Positions 1 through 12,954 of a stretch of 64,000 nt of DNA are shown here, piece by piece. Position 1 is the first letter of the stretch; each line of letters starts with the position of its first letter. The stretch is from the NCBI GenBank assembly GCA_950295325.1, contig OX485803.1, positions 54,079,554 to 54,143,553 of the forward strand, given 5' to 3'. A program made the translations under genes and the position numbers. Under the pieces are notes generated by a model that saw nothing but the letters and a program-made list of their open reading frames with translations, did no database searches and was not told where the DNA came from. This stretch comes from Polytrichum commune. Its lineage: Eukaryota; Streptophyta; Polytrichopsida; Polytrichales; Polytrichaceae.

Positions 1-1589
1 GTCCTAACCCTATCCATTACATATGTCATAGTGTTGACATCATCATCATATAGAATAAATGTAGAAAAAACCTTAAAAAAATGTGAGTACTTGGAATCAT
101 GCTTTGTCATATAACCCTAAATAAATAAATAAACAAACCATATGAATAGAACTTTAATGAAAAGAACTTATGCAAAGACATAATTATGAAGCTAGTTAGG
201 ACTTCATCATTGTGTATTGTTAGTGGGCATTTGAAAAGTCCTAAGTCTTCAAACATGTCCTCAAAATCATCTACACACATGAATTAGATAATCCATACTA
301 TATTCACAAGTTTTGAAGATAATATTGTACATTTTTACTACATGAATTGAAATTGATAAGTCCATATACTTGCGTCATAGAGACTGTGACCCTAGACATG
401 TAACTAACACAAAAGTTCCCTATATGATATAAATGTTTGATAAGACAATATACATTTCTCTAAACCTCTTGATTTAACATTATTTCATATACATGAGTCC
501 TATTTTATACAATGTAAAGACCATTCATCGTAGGATCTATTATAACATATCAATGGGATGTAAAAATTACAGTGTGACATCAAAATAAGGACATTGTAGT
601 TTGCTTACACATGGGGAAGGGGGCATTCTCCTCTTAGCACGTGTGCATGACTTCTTCTTCAAACCCCTCATATACATAATGTTCGTGACCAAAAGCAAGC
701 TTATACATATAGATCATAGGCTACGTAATAATCTCATGTATGTATATGATGGTTCCAAAACTTTAGAGTAAAATGCTTCAATTATGTATACATAATATTG
801 GCATGTGTTAGATGTATCCCTTATAGATCATTGATTATTATTAACAAAAGCCATTGAAGTATGACATGAGGGATGATGAGTATTGATTTATGGATGAGCA
901 CAAATGTAGTTATTTTAGGTGTATAAGGTATATATAGATGAAGTACAAACACCTTATGTGCAAAACCTTTGGCCTTCAATGCTTATATGGGCTTTGTGGT
1001 TGCATTGGCAATAATCACTTCACCAAATCCACTTTGCATTATACGTTCTAGGCTTTGTTTTGACACTTACGCAATATCCCAAGCAATTACCTATTGACCT
1101 CCATGCCCATGCATCTATCTCTACCACCACCCACGGGGAGGTCACTCCATTGTCAAGTTGAAAACCACGTGCGAACAAAGTTTGCTACCCCTATATTATA
1201 TGCCATAGATAATTTTTAAAATTATGGTAATTTTTCTATATATACATATTCATTGATTATATTTTTTTATATTTTTTTGAAATTTGTAGTCATCTCCCTT
1301 TTTCTAGTAATTTTTTAGTTCAATTTTGTGTCATTCTAGAATAACTTTTAGGATCTAAAATAGGGTTTGACCTATAAGACATGCCACTTTAGATCCCAAC
1401 TTGGCTTATGCAAGGTTAGTAAATTGGTCCACCAATCTTGATATGACAAGTGAGAAAGTCAATTAATAGCCCCCTCCACTCGAACTTAGCAAATTAATCC
1501 AAGCGTTGAAAATACTTGGGTGACTTTACACTTAAATCAAAACTCACATGTAGCCAACTCACCCCAAGTTTCACATGGAGACGTGACCA
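1..1589. other. AT-rich stretch without recognisable gene
   Basis: No ORF of useful length and no domain was recognised on either strand. The sequence is AT-rich with scattered short direct repeats and resembles degraded intergenic plant DNA. Confidence 0.5.
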
Positions 1590-2440
1590 AAAAAACCCTC
1601 TAAATGTTGGAGCCTTTGTATTCCATTTTTGGACATTCCCAACATCAGTGGTGATAATTTATGTTATGTAGTAAAACATTTTTTTTTAAAATGAACCGTA
1701 CGGATGTAAACTAAACTACCATATATTCCTAGTGTGAAATCTTTAGTCAATCAAGGCACATTTGCTAGGTCAAAATGACATTTGAACATTTTTTTTTTGA
1801 GACAGAAGGCCAACCGGGCCAACGCCAAAATGAATACCACGAAAGAAAGACACACGCCCTCACAGAGGGGAGGCGGGACCCCTCGGGCATGCGGACACCG
1901 CCACGTAAAAGAACCAAGAATGGCATTTGAACATGGCCTTCATCCAAGGGGCAACTAGAGATAACTTTGAATTTTTTTTGATTCATGACCATTTCGGTCA
2001 TGCCACAAATTTTAGAAAGTTGGCAAATTTCACATAATATGTTATGTGAATGACAAATGAGCTGCTCCCAAAAATTTGGATTTTTTTGAGCAAACTTAGA
2101 TGAAGTACGTCACCCTCAAAGTTGGAGGATCGCATTGAGGTCATTTTTGGGAGATTTTCCTTTTTTCATGGAGCAAGCAAAATGTGCACTACTTTTCTTT
2201 TCTTTTTTCTGAATCCCGTGGGGTCGTCGGGTCGAGTTGTGCACAACCGTCACCTTGTCCTAAGGGGAGAAAACAATTCCACCCAAATCGGGCACCATAT
2301 GTGAAAGATATTGGATCCTATGTTTACCTCCTACATAGGGGCAGCTCATGGGACCACCTTCCAAAACAAGCAAATGCCGACCTAACAAAAAATCCTACAT
2401 CCTTGGAGTGTGAGGTTTTTATATGTTATTTTAACCCACG
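1590..2440 (+). repeat. Dispersed repeat family A, copy 1 (interrupted by LINE tail)
   Basis: This stretch reappears in reverse orientation at about 51363-52090. Shared landmarks include the segment on the CACATAACATATTA side, the GTGCACAAC segment and the block AACAAAAAATCCTACAT. The copies differ by many substitutions and small indels, so the duplication is old. A 130-bp LINE tail sits inside this copy but not in the other. No coding capacity was recognised and the family identity is unknown. Confidence 0.75.
1790..1919 (-). mobile_element. 5'-truncated LINE (L1-type) 3' end
   Basis: A T-run followed by GAGACAGAAGGCCAACCG and a GAGGGGAGGCGG block matches the 3' end of the large minus-strand LINE starting at 6465. 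The T-run is the poly(A) tail read from the other strand. The insert is flanked by a 15-bp target duplication with one mismatch (1775-1789 ATGACATTTGAACAT; 1920-1934 ATGGCATTTGAACAT). The homologous repeat near 51.86 kb has the same flanks without the insert, so it serves as an empty site. Only about 130 bp was copied, which is typical of abortive target-primed reverse transcription. Confidence 0.88.
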
Positions 2441-3924
2441 TGGTAGTGGCAGCACCCTACACCAGTAGATACCTTCCATCTACATAAATTACCATCTAAC
2501 TACAGGCCACGAACCCCATCAGAATATTAGGTGACAACTCACTTAAGGTTGCATGAGCGCGTAAGGGTTAAAAGAAGATGCAAGTAGACGCCGCTTCTCC
2601 ATATAGTGACAAACATTGTTAGAATAGAATTAAAAGAAGAAGTAGAAGCTGCTTCACCATATATTTTGAAGTACGGGCTGGGAACCAAATTTAAAAGGAT
2701 CTCCCACTCCTCAGCATTAATTAGCACAGATGTGATAGATTTGTATGAAGAGTTGAAACTTTGGTCACCAAGTACAATAGCAATAGTGTTTAAGTGTGTC
2801 ATGGCCTTCACTACATAGCCCAGTCTGCAGGCTAGCTAGGGTCCCAAAATCCATAGGGCAGACACAGTTTGTACCTTCATTGGATTTTTGCAAAGCACTA
2901 GAAAGTCCAACACGTACACAACTCGTACACGAGGAGGACGACGTTTTTCTATACTAATTAAAGCCTTCGATTAGGAGTCAACGAAGCTATATGATGTGGA
3001 AATTAGGGTGCATGCCCTATAGTACCACATGTGCAGTATAGTGACAGATTCCACTCATCTCACGGATCCCCAAAACCACTTGTTCGCACCCACCACGTTT
3101 TTAAGGGCCGGTTCCCCCAAGTCCCAATCATGTTATGTTAGCGAGTCCCAACGTGGACGCCAAAGCCTCAACTTGCGCGCCTCAAGTAACCATTCAAATA
3201 TGATTGTTATCGTTAAAGTCGGATCTTGATTATTTCATGGAAACTATATTCGTAGGAGTGGGACTTGGGTTGAGAGTTAGGTCTGGCTTTTGGCTCTCGA
3301 TTGGCCCAGCTCGCAACACAAGTCCCAAGCCTCACCTCCAAAAAGTGTTGCTTTGTAGGCATCCGTGTCATGTCATGGTTGGGACATTAGGACTTGGTAC
3401 CCTGTGTGAATTGGCCCTCGGTACTCAACCGGGCACGCACGTCTTATGAGCCCTAGGTAATGTGGCCCCATTGTGCGCATATCCAACTCCACATGTGATG
3501 TTCACCGTTGGTTCAAATTGAGGATTGTGTCAGTAAGTTGGCGACGAAGAATTTCACATGTTGTCCTTTCAAAGTTTAAAATTGGACTTCAATTGCAACA
3601 GTTCTAAGAGGTCCAAGTAAAGCTATCTTTGAGTAATCATATATTAGATCCTCCCAATTGTGTTGGCAACAATACCTAAACTGGTTAGGACATTTCAAGT
3701 GCATATCCAATCTCATTGTAACACATGCCGTTTGGGGTTCATTCTCAACTACAAACCTTGTTTCCAAGCCATCATACACTCAAATATGGACATCATCTCC
3801 AAAGTGGCCATCCTCATCAACTTCAACAAGGCGCAAGCATGCAAGTCATTCTTTGTTAAAGGAAAGATGTCACCATTACTTGACGTTGATGTATTATCAT
3901 GTCAAATTAGACTCTTTAGTCAGA
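2441..3924. other. Non-coding stretch, no gene recognised
   Basis: Only short ORFs without recognisable domains occur. A weak local duplication is visible near 2570-2665 (CGCTTCTCCATATA and GCTTCACCATATA contexts). Nothing else could be assigned. Confidence 0.4.
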
Positions 3925-4110
3925 TTGGTGTGTGAGTGGTTGGGGGTTGCTCTTGGTAGGCTTCCTTGTAGGCACAACAGTGAGGGCGAGATTGAGGGGG
4001 CCCCGCCTCCCCTCCAAGTGGGCTTGTTTCTTAGTTTTTGATAATTCTTTAACACTTCTTATTGACCTTTTGTGTTTAATTTTTAAGAGAAGAAAGAAAA
4101 AAGAAAAAAG
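3925..4110 (+). mobile_element. Diverged LINE 3'-end remnant
   Basis: The block GGGGGTTGCTCTTGGTAGG followed by GGGGCCCCGCCTCCCCTC matches the sense strand of the LINE 3' region (reverse complement of about 6540-6640). It ends in an A-rich, G-interrupted tail near 4085-4112. No target duplication was found, so this is an old or rearranged copy in plus orientation. Confidence 0.5.
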
Positions 4111-4112
4111 AA

Positions 4113-6450
4113 AACCACAAGCCTTGTCATACATCACTCAAACACACTCTAAATTTTGTAACATCATACTTGTAACAACCAAAGTGCATGTGATATTCAA
4201 GAGTTTTGCAGTGTTAATATGGATGCATGATTAAAGAGAATTAGTGTAGTATGTGACATTATGGAGTAACACAAAACCAATATTGAAATAATCATAATAA
4301 TCATAATGATGACAACGTGATGCGTCTGAGCATGTGATTTTGAATTCTTTGATGGTTTACTTTAATGTCAAAACCCATGATATATGGGAGGGAACCGGGA
4401 CAATAAGAAATGATGTTTAAACGGAGAACACCCGTTCCCTAGGGTTTCGGATATAAGAGAAGGAGTGGCATTAAGGAGTTTGACATTATAGAGTTTAGAG
4501 TGTAAAGCTATCCAAATAAGAAGTGTGACCACATAAAGCTCCCTCAAACCTTCCTATGCAACTGGGTTTTCAGCAATCATCACAATGATTCTTATTTTCT
4601 TATTTTATTATGTTTTCGGAGACAGCCGGCTAATAAGCCAACTCTAAGATGCCATTGCAATGATTCTCACAAATGGCCATAACGGCAAGGAACCCCTTTT
4701 CGTAATGGGCTTTGTTCGAGCACCTACGTGGACGTATCAACACATAATAGATGTCCTTTTGACAATAGGCATGGTCTGTAGTATTGTCTGTATTGCTAGA
4801 GCAATTTTATCCTACGAGGAATCACATGGAATCTTGAATCCCAAGCTTTAAGGCAACACCACGACTCAAATCCCGCACATATATTAGTTGGGCCATGAAG
4901 ATGAGGGTTGGCTAACCGAGGAGCCTTGGCATGCACCATGCATAACCTTTCGTGTTTCTTGACTTTTGAGCCCCATCTTGTTTCTTAATCATTTTATTTT
5001 TTATTTCTTTGATTCAAAGTTCGTGGGATTTTGTTTGGCCAGGTTGACTTGATTTCATTAAGATTTTTCTAACAATATGGTTAATTTTGTATTTCTGTCA
5101 TGAAGGCAACTTGAAGGAAGGTTGTTCAGTCCACCAAGGAGTTACTAGGTTCCAAACCTCACAACCTCACTTTTTGGCTAGGTTGTGAAGAGCTTCAATA
5201 ATAGAGGGTCGTGATTGACCTGCATTGGTTGTCATGAGAAATCTTGTAACCATGTCGTTTGTAATTGGGTTGTAACTACATGCCAGTTGTAATAAGACAT
5301 TATGACTCGTAACTAGAGGGTTGTAGTATTGTCAGCGGAGGTTATAATCGAAGGCTTAGTCATGGAAAGAAGCTTGTAACATGAGAGTTGCAGCTCGCTA
5401 AATCTTTGGCTCATTTGTTAATGATACATTTGCAATGATGCAAAATTGTATGTTACTTGATTTTTCAACAAGTAGTATGTTACTTGGATGGTCAAGGGTG
5501 TCATTTGGGTCATGACACTAAGAAATCAATTTCTTGATGACATTGAAGTCAAAATCATGTCCTTCAATTGTAGTTGTCATATGCAACCTTCAATTAAAGA
5601 ACATGTCATTAGAACAACCACACCAGAGTATGAATCTTGTCTACATTAATCATGCAACATGCTTGCCACAAAGGCACTTTACCACCATGCCCTAGTGATT
5701 ATTGACTGGTGTCATCGCTAAAGGCTTCCAATACTCAATATTATCTTGAAATTAGAAAGATGGTGTTGAACTTACACAAATTATTATTATTATTATTATT
5801 AGTGTCATGGCTAAAAAAGACAAAGTAATAAAAAACTTACTATCATTGTCATCTTTTTATTCCACACATGCAAAACCTATAAGCATATGGATATGGTTCC
5901 AATTTGGCCATTTTTCCTCAAACTTTGAAGTTGCACCATGGAGATGTTAAACTCATGGAACAAATTGGAGTGCACCCACACTACACCAAATAGAGCCATT
6001 AGTTCGACCTTTTGAATAGAGTGACTAATTGTGTTGACTTTCGGTTCCAAGTTATTGAGATTAATTCAATTGGACTTTTTGACATGTGGAGCTATGTGAG
6101 CATGTTTCTTTCTTATCCATTATAATAACTTATACTCTACAATAATTTTGGTCCAATATTATAGTTATTACGATAGTTTCATAAGTATTATCTACATTTA
6201 TAAAATTAGCAACAATCACATTAATGACCCCATTTAGTGTAGGTAGTGTAGCCTACGATTTAAGCCAAAATCAAGTCACTCAATTGGACATGTTAGAGTT
6301 CTTCGATTAGCTAACCCTCATCATCTACATGGCCCAAGTAGTGTGAGGGGGCTGAAATTGTTCGCTTTTTAAGGGCCCAAAATTGCCCAACAGTGATTGA
6401 ATAAGCCTAAAAATATGTGGACCAATTGTGGCACTTCTAACCCCATAAAT
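4113..6450. other. Non-coding stretch, no gene recognised
   Basis: AT-rich sequence with only short domain-free ORFs. It contains a short TTA/ATT microsatellite near 5782-5802. Nothing else can be supported. Confidence 0.45.
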
Positions 6451-6464
6451 CACATAGATCCTCC
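6451..6464. repeat. Target-site duplication at 3' side of the LINE
   Basis: CACATAGATCCTCC directly precedes the T-run that is the LINE poly(A) tail. It matches CACATCAGATCCTCC at 16401-16415 with a single 1-base indel. The pair fixes both ends of the LINE. Confidence 0.85.
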
Positions 6465-6477
6465 TTTTTTTTTTTTT

Positions 6478-6837
6478 GAGACAGAAGGCCAACCGAGCCA
6501 ACGCCAAAAGAATTGAAGACCAAAGGAAAAAACGCGCCCATCAAGAGGGGAGGCGGGGCCCCTCGGACGCGAAACACCGCCAAGTAAAGAGAAAGGACAA
6601 GCAACCCCCACCAAGGACAACCCCCGGAACCACCAAGCCAAGGACCACCCCCACCCCACCAGCCAAGGACAACCCCCAGACCACCAAAAGCAAATCACTA
6701 CCTACCTCCTTTACCTTTCCAATTCCACTCAATATGTAAATTGCATCTTCTACATAAAACATTCCTAGTACCCCAAGTCTTATCAAAACCTTTGAGCATC
6801 GCCACCGCGGAGAAGCTACTAATTTTGATTTGTTTGA
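6478..6837 (-). other. LINE 3' UTR with CCACCA/GGACAACCCC-type repeats
   Basis: Between the ORF2 stop region and the poly(A) tail lies a C/A-rich segment (about 6600-6690, plus strand) built from repeats of AAGGACAACCCCC and ACCACCAAG. Open frames over it are compositional artefacts. The terminal 130 bp is shared with the truncated LINE at 1790-1919, so this is the conserved 3' recognition end of the family. Confidence 0.65.
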
Positions 6838-6910
6838 TCACCCGGTTCCAAGCCGCTTTGGCGTAGACAATGAGTTCGTCCCAAATGTGGTGTTTGACCT
6901 TAGTTTCATG

Positions 6911-9900
6911 TCATTGTTCATTGTTGAAGACCTTGTCGTTGCGTTCAATCCAAATAGTCCAAAGTGTAATGCCCCTAAGAAGGTGCCATATCTTACTTTT
7001 CTTGCCATATTTACGCGGGAGTCTTTCCCCGAAGAGCGCTTGTTTCCAGTTGAAGTTGTCGTAGTTATTGGTCCTGACCCCACAGAGTTCATGCATAATG
7101 AAGGTGGCCCATCTCCAAGCCCGTCGAGCTTGAATACAGTCCCAAAACTTATGTTTAACTGATTCGCTTGTGTTTGGAAGACAAAAAGGACATTGCTTAG
7201 AGATAGATACCGGGGCGATTCGAGCCCTCCACTCATTGACGGCAACAACTTTATGCCAAATTGACCAAATGAAGGCAGCCTCCTTTCCGGCTCGAAGCGG
7301 ATCCCACACTTGTGACCAATAAAATTTGTAGTTACCTGGAAGGTAACCTTGCCATTTGTCGGCCGCACGGGTGGTGTCCGGGTTTCTTTTGCTAATTATT
7401 TCCCTACCATCCTTAGTGGTATAGTCAAGGAATTGTCCTCCATCACCCCATCTCCACCGATCCGGGTCCCACCCAAGGGATGCAATCTTACCATAGAAGA
7501 ACGTAATTTGTTCTTTGTCTTCCCCTTCCCGTTTCGGGCCTCTTTGGGTATGTATGATCTTAACCTTATGAAAAAAAACCCCTCAAATCCCCTTCTGGTT
7601 TTTCCCACACTCTAAGGCATCTTGAGTGCGTGCCCACCGTAAAGCATTGCACTGGGGGGGGGGGGGCATGGCGAGATTTTGCAATTGCATACATGCTGGT
7701 GTGTATTCCTCTTCGCATCGGAGAACCAAGGCGGGGTCCTCCCTTCCGTCCACATAAAATCTTAACCATTCCCCTTGGTAAGTAGAGTCCTCGTCATCCT
7801 CTAGTAAGTTTTTCCATTTACCATCAATCTTGTCCGTAAGCCTATTCCAATCCCCTTCGTCCGTTCCGGAGAGGTCAAATTTGTTCCTTGCCTCCTCCCA
7901 AGTGATAAAGTCCCGTTGCCCGCTATCCCAAATATCATCAACGCACTTAATCCCCTTGCGATATAGTTCCAATCCTTTGGCATATTCAAACCCGTTTTTG
8001 AGGAGCTCCACTCCATCTGACCACCATATATTAGAGTGGAGCAGTTCCATCCTAGTGCGGGGGGGAAGTTGGTAATTACTTTTTGCCATAACTTTCCAAG
8101 CTTTACTGATATGTCCCCATACCTTAGAGCCCGCCACTCCGATGTGGTTTTTACAGGTAAACCAGTCTAGGCTGACACCCCAGCTCCTTCCTCTCTGTGG
8201 GTTAAACCGTGCAAGCCTATATCTAAGCATGGTTTGCAAGTTGGATTCACTGGGCTCCATTGCCTTGACAATCCATTTGCACATTAAACTAGTTTTGGCC
8301 GCTTCCGGGTCCACAAGTCCTAACCCGCCGTTTTTCTTCCTCATGCAACATTCCCTCCAGCTAACTCGCGTGCGGGTTAATTTCTCCTTGCATGACCATA
8401 GATAATTGCGGATGGCACCCCTTATTTTCCCCAAAATCTTATTGGATCCCCCCCCCACACGGTGATAAAGAACCAAAGCGTGGATAACAACACTTGATTG
8501 CATATTACCACTCTACCTGCAAGGGCAAGCTTCATGGTACTCCAATAGTCCAGTTTCTTGGAAATTTTCTAGTAAAGGAATTGGTCAATATCCGGGGTAT
8601 TGAGGTTAAGTCCAAAAGGGGTACCTAATAGTTTGGATAGGTCCCCGTCCTCCGCCCATTGCTAGTTATAACCTGCTAGCCATTCCGGTTTGTGAGTGTA
8701 TTTGTCAAACCAGTAGGCGCATGACTTATCCCAGTTAATCTCCATCCCTGATGCTTTACTAAACACTTTCAAGATCTAGACTAGTTCATCCACGTATCGT
8801 TTATCTCCTCTAACCATGAATGAGGAATCATCTGCGTACTGAGAGATGTTTTGTTGTCTTTTCCCTCCCGGGAGAGACACCCCTCTTAGCCTTCCTTCTT
8901 TTACTGCCTTTTTTATTACATGTGTGAGTACTTCCCCTAATATGAGGAAGAGGTAGGGTGCTAATGGGCAACCTTGTCTAACCCCCCGTTCAATACGGAA
9001 GATGTCCCCCTGATTCCCATTGAGATTCACTGTCGCTGAGGCATTCGTAAAAAGAAGCTTAACCCAACCTATAAATTTCTCATTGATGTTCATTTCCTTC
9101 ATAGCATGAAAAAGAAAACGCCATGACACCTTGTCATATGCCTTGAAGAAGTCATGTGGGTTGTTTCGATGTTCTAGCCCAGTATAAAGTTTCCTGGGTT
9201 AGTACAATATTATCTGGTATAAATCTCAGTGGAAGGAAAGCCGTCTGTTATGGACTAATGATATCTCTTAGTATAGGTTGCAATCTTAGTTGAAGGGTTT
9301 TGGCGAAGATCTTGTACACTGAAGTGAGTAACGTGATGGGCCTCCAGTAATTAAGGTCTTTTGCATCTCCTTCCTTAGGTATGAAGCTAATAAGCCCCTT
9401 GGTAATTCCTTCATACAATGCTCCGTTTTCTGTGCCCTTACATATCATAAGGTAAAAATCTTATCCTACGGAGGGTCAAAGTTTTTGGAATAATTCTACC
9501 GAAATCCCATCATGTCCAGGTTCCTTCTCCTTAGCCATGAACATTATAGCACTGGACAACTCCTTATCCGTAAACTCTTTAGCTAAGGATTCGTTCATAT
9601 CATTTATGAATGTTGCCGGGAGACCCTCCATAACCTCATTGAGTGCGGCTTCCGAGATGTCCTTATGCTTGTACAAATTCCTATAAAAATCATAACAAAT
9701 CCTTTCTAGGTCCTCTCTTCTTGTAAAGTTTCGCCCATGTTTGTCTTTTAGCTCTGTGATGTGTGCTTGGGCATTCTTTTGCCGAACTAATTTGAAAAAT
9801 TCAGCGGAGCATTTGTCCATGATCTGTTGCCATTTTATCCTTGCTCTCACTGCTGCACCTCTGGCCTTTCTATTGTCTATTTTTCCTATTGTATGCCTAA

Positions 9901-10971
9901 GCCTCTCTACCTCTCTTTGCTTATCAGGATTATGTATGCCATCATGTAATGCCGCTGTAGCTACTTCCAAGTAGGCCTTTGTGTCTAATTCCAACTTTTT
10001 ATTCTCTCTAGCTTTGAGTTTTTTTATCTGCCTATAAAGTTTAGAGGTGTTCCTCAACTTATAGAAAAATGATGCATCATTTGGTAGTGTTTCCCATCTT
10101 TCTCTAAGTTTCCTAGTTATTTCTCCCTTAAGGTAGAACACATTCCATTTAAAGGCCGACTTCCTTACCTCTCCACTCCAATACATAGTTCTATCTGGAC
10201 TGGGGAATGGTCCGATCCTACTGAGTAGCTATGGATAAAGTAGTCCCCATGATGTATGTTCAACCTACTTTGTTTTGGAGTGTAGAATCTATCCAACCTT
10301 GCTAATCTTCTTGCTTGCCCCTTTTGACCATTGTCCCATGAGAACCTTGGACCTTCTTGGTGTACAAACATGTCGTTAACTTGGAAGGCGTTTAATAACT
10401 CATTTCATGTAAACTTTTCCAGATTGCTTATGGCTCTACCACAATCATTAGATTTGTCTTCTGTTCAATCTGTCATATTGAAATCACCTCCTAGTATCCA
10501 TTCACAATCTTTTGGTAACGCATCAACCATTATGTGCCATAGATGGCGCCTCTTAGTGGAAATATTGGGTGCATATATGCATACAAGTCCAATATTTCCC
10601 CCTTCTACTCCTTCTAGGATTATCCATACTACCCTATTGTCATACAAAGACCCATGATCCTTGACTAGCCTTGCATATTTCCTAGCTAGCAAAATTCCTA
10701 CTCCTCCCTTTCCTGCTGCATTGGGATTGAGCCAACTTTTTTCTCCCGGGGCTGCTTCTAGAATCCAGCTTGCATAACCAGGCATGAGTCTTGTTCCGAG
10801 ATTCTCTAATGCCTTTACCCTAAGTTTGTGTTCTTGAATCATGACTACATCTGCCTTAGGTGTTACCGCGGTGAGAAAACTTCTTTCTTTTGCGACACTT
10901 TCCGGGTCGTTAAGTCCCCGTATGTTGTGTGTAATGATGTTCCATTTCATAAGTAGGTTTGTGGGTACCAC
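6911..10971 (-). pseudogene. LINE ORF2 pseudogene: endonuclease, reverse transcriptase, zf-RVT
   Basis: The ORF starts near 10971 (an ATG at about 10947 begins MKWNIITHNIRGLND) and spans about 1350 codons, the usual L1 ORF2 length. At the N-terminus an exonuclease-endonuclease-phosphatase fold shows NIRGLND, QEHKL and GGDFNMTD (10465-10971) and then SDHSPV (10165-10371). The reverse transcriptase shows FIPKEGDAKDLNYWRPI (9248-9448), RQGCPLAPYLF and the catalytic YADDSS (8776-9129). A connecting region covers 7583-8503. A zf-RVT-like end with CPFCLPNTSESVKHKFWDC and GITLWTIWIERND lies at 6911-7309. These pieces fall in at least two frames with intervening stops, so it cannot encode a working protein. 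In an intact element the product nicks target DNA and primes cDNA synthesis from its own RNA. Confidence 0.92.
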
Positions 10972-10976
10972 TGTCC

Positions 10977-11689
10977 TTATCCTCCCAGGGGAGATTTATT
11001 ACGGGTTTCCCACATCCTGCCTTGCCTTGGGGTGAGAACGTGCTTCCCTAGAGCTATAAGGCTATTTGCGCTAGTGTGTATGGGAGTGCTAACCCCTTGC
11101 CTTTCTTGACCATGATCGTAATCATTATATCCATGCCCCCTTCTTGCATCTTGAGAAGTTGTGGGACTGTCTAGACCTATACTTGCTAGTATGTCGTTGT
11201 AGATGTTCCTATTGTTTGGGTGAAATTGAGTTTCACATATAACCTCAGTTACCATCTCTATGTGCTTGGTTGTGAATTCCAAGTTTAATTATGATTCTTC
11301 AATATTGGCCATGTCTATATCATGTGAGAGATCTACCTGCTTACCTCTCTGCCAAGCGTTATTGATGTCCTTGCCCTGGACATGCTTGGTTGTTTCTAGT
11401 TGACCCGTTAGTTCGTGCCTAATGTCCCCCATGACTGTTCTCAGACCGTTGGGATCAATCCGATTTAGGGGTCCTTCCTGTTCTCGGCTTGGGTCGCATG
11501 CAGCGCCACTTGGCAAGACTCTACCGCTCGCTGGGTTTCCTGGCCCATTCAAACAACCTTCTTTGTTGGCTTCAACTTCCCGCTCTTCCTCTTTCCTCCC
11601 TTCTTCCCGCTCTTCCCCTTCCCCTCCTGCTTCCCGTTCGTCCTCTTCCACTACGTCTTATTGCTCGTCTCCTTCCTCCTCGTCTCCTT
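10977..11689 (-). pseudogene. LINE ORF1 3' part (downstream of CACTA insertion)
   Basis: An acidic, Glu-rich stretch (EEDEREAGGEGEEREEG) begins at the CACTA border and continues to about 10977, six bases before ORF2. It completes the ORF1 that starts at 16393. The Glu/Asp-rich run continues upstream of the first listed start codon through one in-frame stop right up to position 11689, where the CACTA terminus begins. A frameshift or stop separates 11289-11651 from 10977-11282. The role in an intact element would be an RNA-binding gag-like particle protein; this portion is a low-complexity linker. Confidence 0.75.
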
Positions 11690-11699
11690 CCACTACAAG

Positions 11700-12780
11700 G
11701 AAAACACGAAAAAATGACTGGGGTTTATGACTAAAACAGGTAGTAAAGTGCACTGATGACTAGCACCATTTCCAGTCGTCAAGCTATTCATGTCGGACCA
11801 GTCGCTCCAGACAAAATGACTACGGTCATATCGGATAGTTTTTGTTCCTCACGGAGCGTTCCCCATGGGGTTTTGGGACCTTATTTTGGGCCGCACCTCA
11901 CCACCTCGTCCTTTCTTACTATATATAGTCATTTTAGTGGACGTAGTGGTCACTAGATGACTATAATTAATAATGTTTTGTATTTGCACGACTATATGGT
12001 CATGTCTACCAGTGTTAATTTCTGATGTGCATATGCTCATCTACAATTGCTTTTAGTCGTATTGCGACTAATAATAGTCATGATACATGATCTCTTCCCA
12101 AAAGTAGTCACATTTGAGGCTTTACATCTCCGAAGGGCTGCTCAATGTTTTTGGTGTTGTAGTCAGTGTTTGAATTTAAGTCATTATATGTAGTCATTAC
12201 GTTTGTAAACAACTACTGTCATTTGCAAAATCATCGAAGTTTAAATTCAAAATGATTGCACTTCTGCAGTAGACATGATGATTAAACATTGTCATCACAA
12301 ACAAATATTTTGCGCCATCATATTAGCAAACATAGTCATCATATGGGAACACCTTGCAACAGAATCTAACAAGTCACAGTCAAAATATCTCTACGAGTGT
12401 CAATTTGTGATGTGCATATGTTCATCTACAACTGTTTTTAGTCATATTGCGACTAGTAATAATCATATGATACATGATCTCTTCCCAAAAGTAGTCATAT
12501 TTGGCGTTTTACATTATGAGGGGTTGCTGAATGTTTTTGGTGTTCTAGTCAGTGTTTGAATTTAAGTCATTATATGTAGTCATTACGTTGTAAACAACTA
12601 ATATCATTTGCAAAATCATCGAAGTTTAAATTCATAAGGATTGCACTTCTGCAGTATACATGATGACTAAACATTGTCATTATTAACAAAAAATTTACGC
12701 CATCATATTGGCAACTGCAGTTATCATATTGGAACACCTTGCAACAAAATGTGACTAAGCATAGTCAATGGATTCCAACA
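11700..12780. repeat. CACTA subterminal repeat region with TAGTC/GACTA motifs
   Basis: Short motifs TAGTC, GACTA and GTCAT recur throughout on both strands, for example TGACTAAAAC, GATGACTAGC, GACTATATGGTCAT and TAGTCGTATTGCGACTA. In En/Spm elements such motifs are binding sites for the TNPA protein, which brings the ends together. That role is inferred from family knowledge. Confidence 0.7.
12006..12772. repeat. 385-bp tandem duplication in CACTA subterminal region
   Basis: Two direct units, about 12006-12390 and 12391-12772, share long blocks such as TACATGATCTCTTCCCAAAA, GAATTTAAGTCATTATATG and CACTTCTGCAGTA at an offset of 385 bases. The duplication doubles the number of TAGTC-type motifs at this end. 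Confidence 0.9.
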
Positions 12781-12954
12781 ATGTACAACAAAACATGAAT
12801 ACACAGGCTAGATTGCACAGATTGAATATGCTTGGTTGATATATTGAATAGGTACAACCATAAAGCCACAAACTCACTCTTACTTGGAGTTCTTTATTAC
12901 ACGCTATCCACCTCATACCCAACGTTTATTTAAGGCACTCAACTACAACTACAG

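Noticed and set aside
3204-3480. GGGACTTGGGTT/AAGTCCCAAGCC pairs as a transposon terminus
   Set aside because: The complementary stretches are short and irregularly spaced, and no target duplication was found.
6450-6786. Gly/Val-rich minus ORFs and Pro/Thr-rich plus ORF in the LINE 3' region
   Set aside because: They are translations of the repetitive ACCACC/GGACAACCCC 3' UTR; no conserved frame.
7655-7667. G-run as a regulatory G-quadruplex or assembly join
   Set aside because: A homopolymer within the LINE ORF2 pseudogene; the flanks continue the same reading, so slippage or sequencing noise is sufficient.
11422-11734. Plus-strand Ser/Pro-rich ORFs
   Set aside because: They are the antisense of the acidic, Glu-rich part of LINE ORF1.
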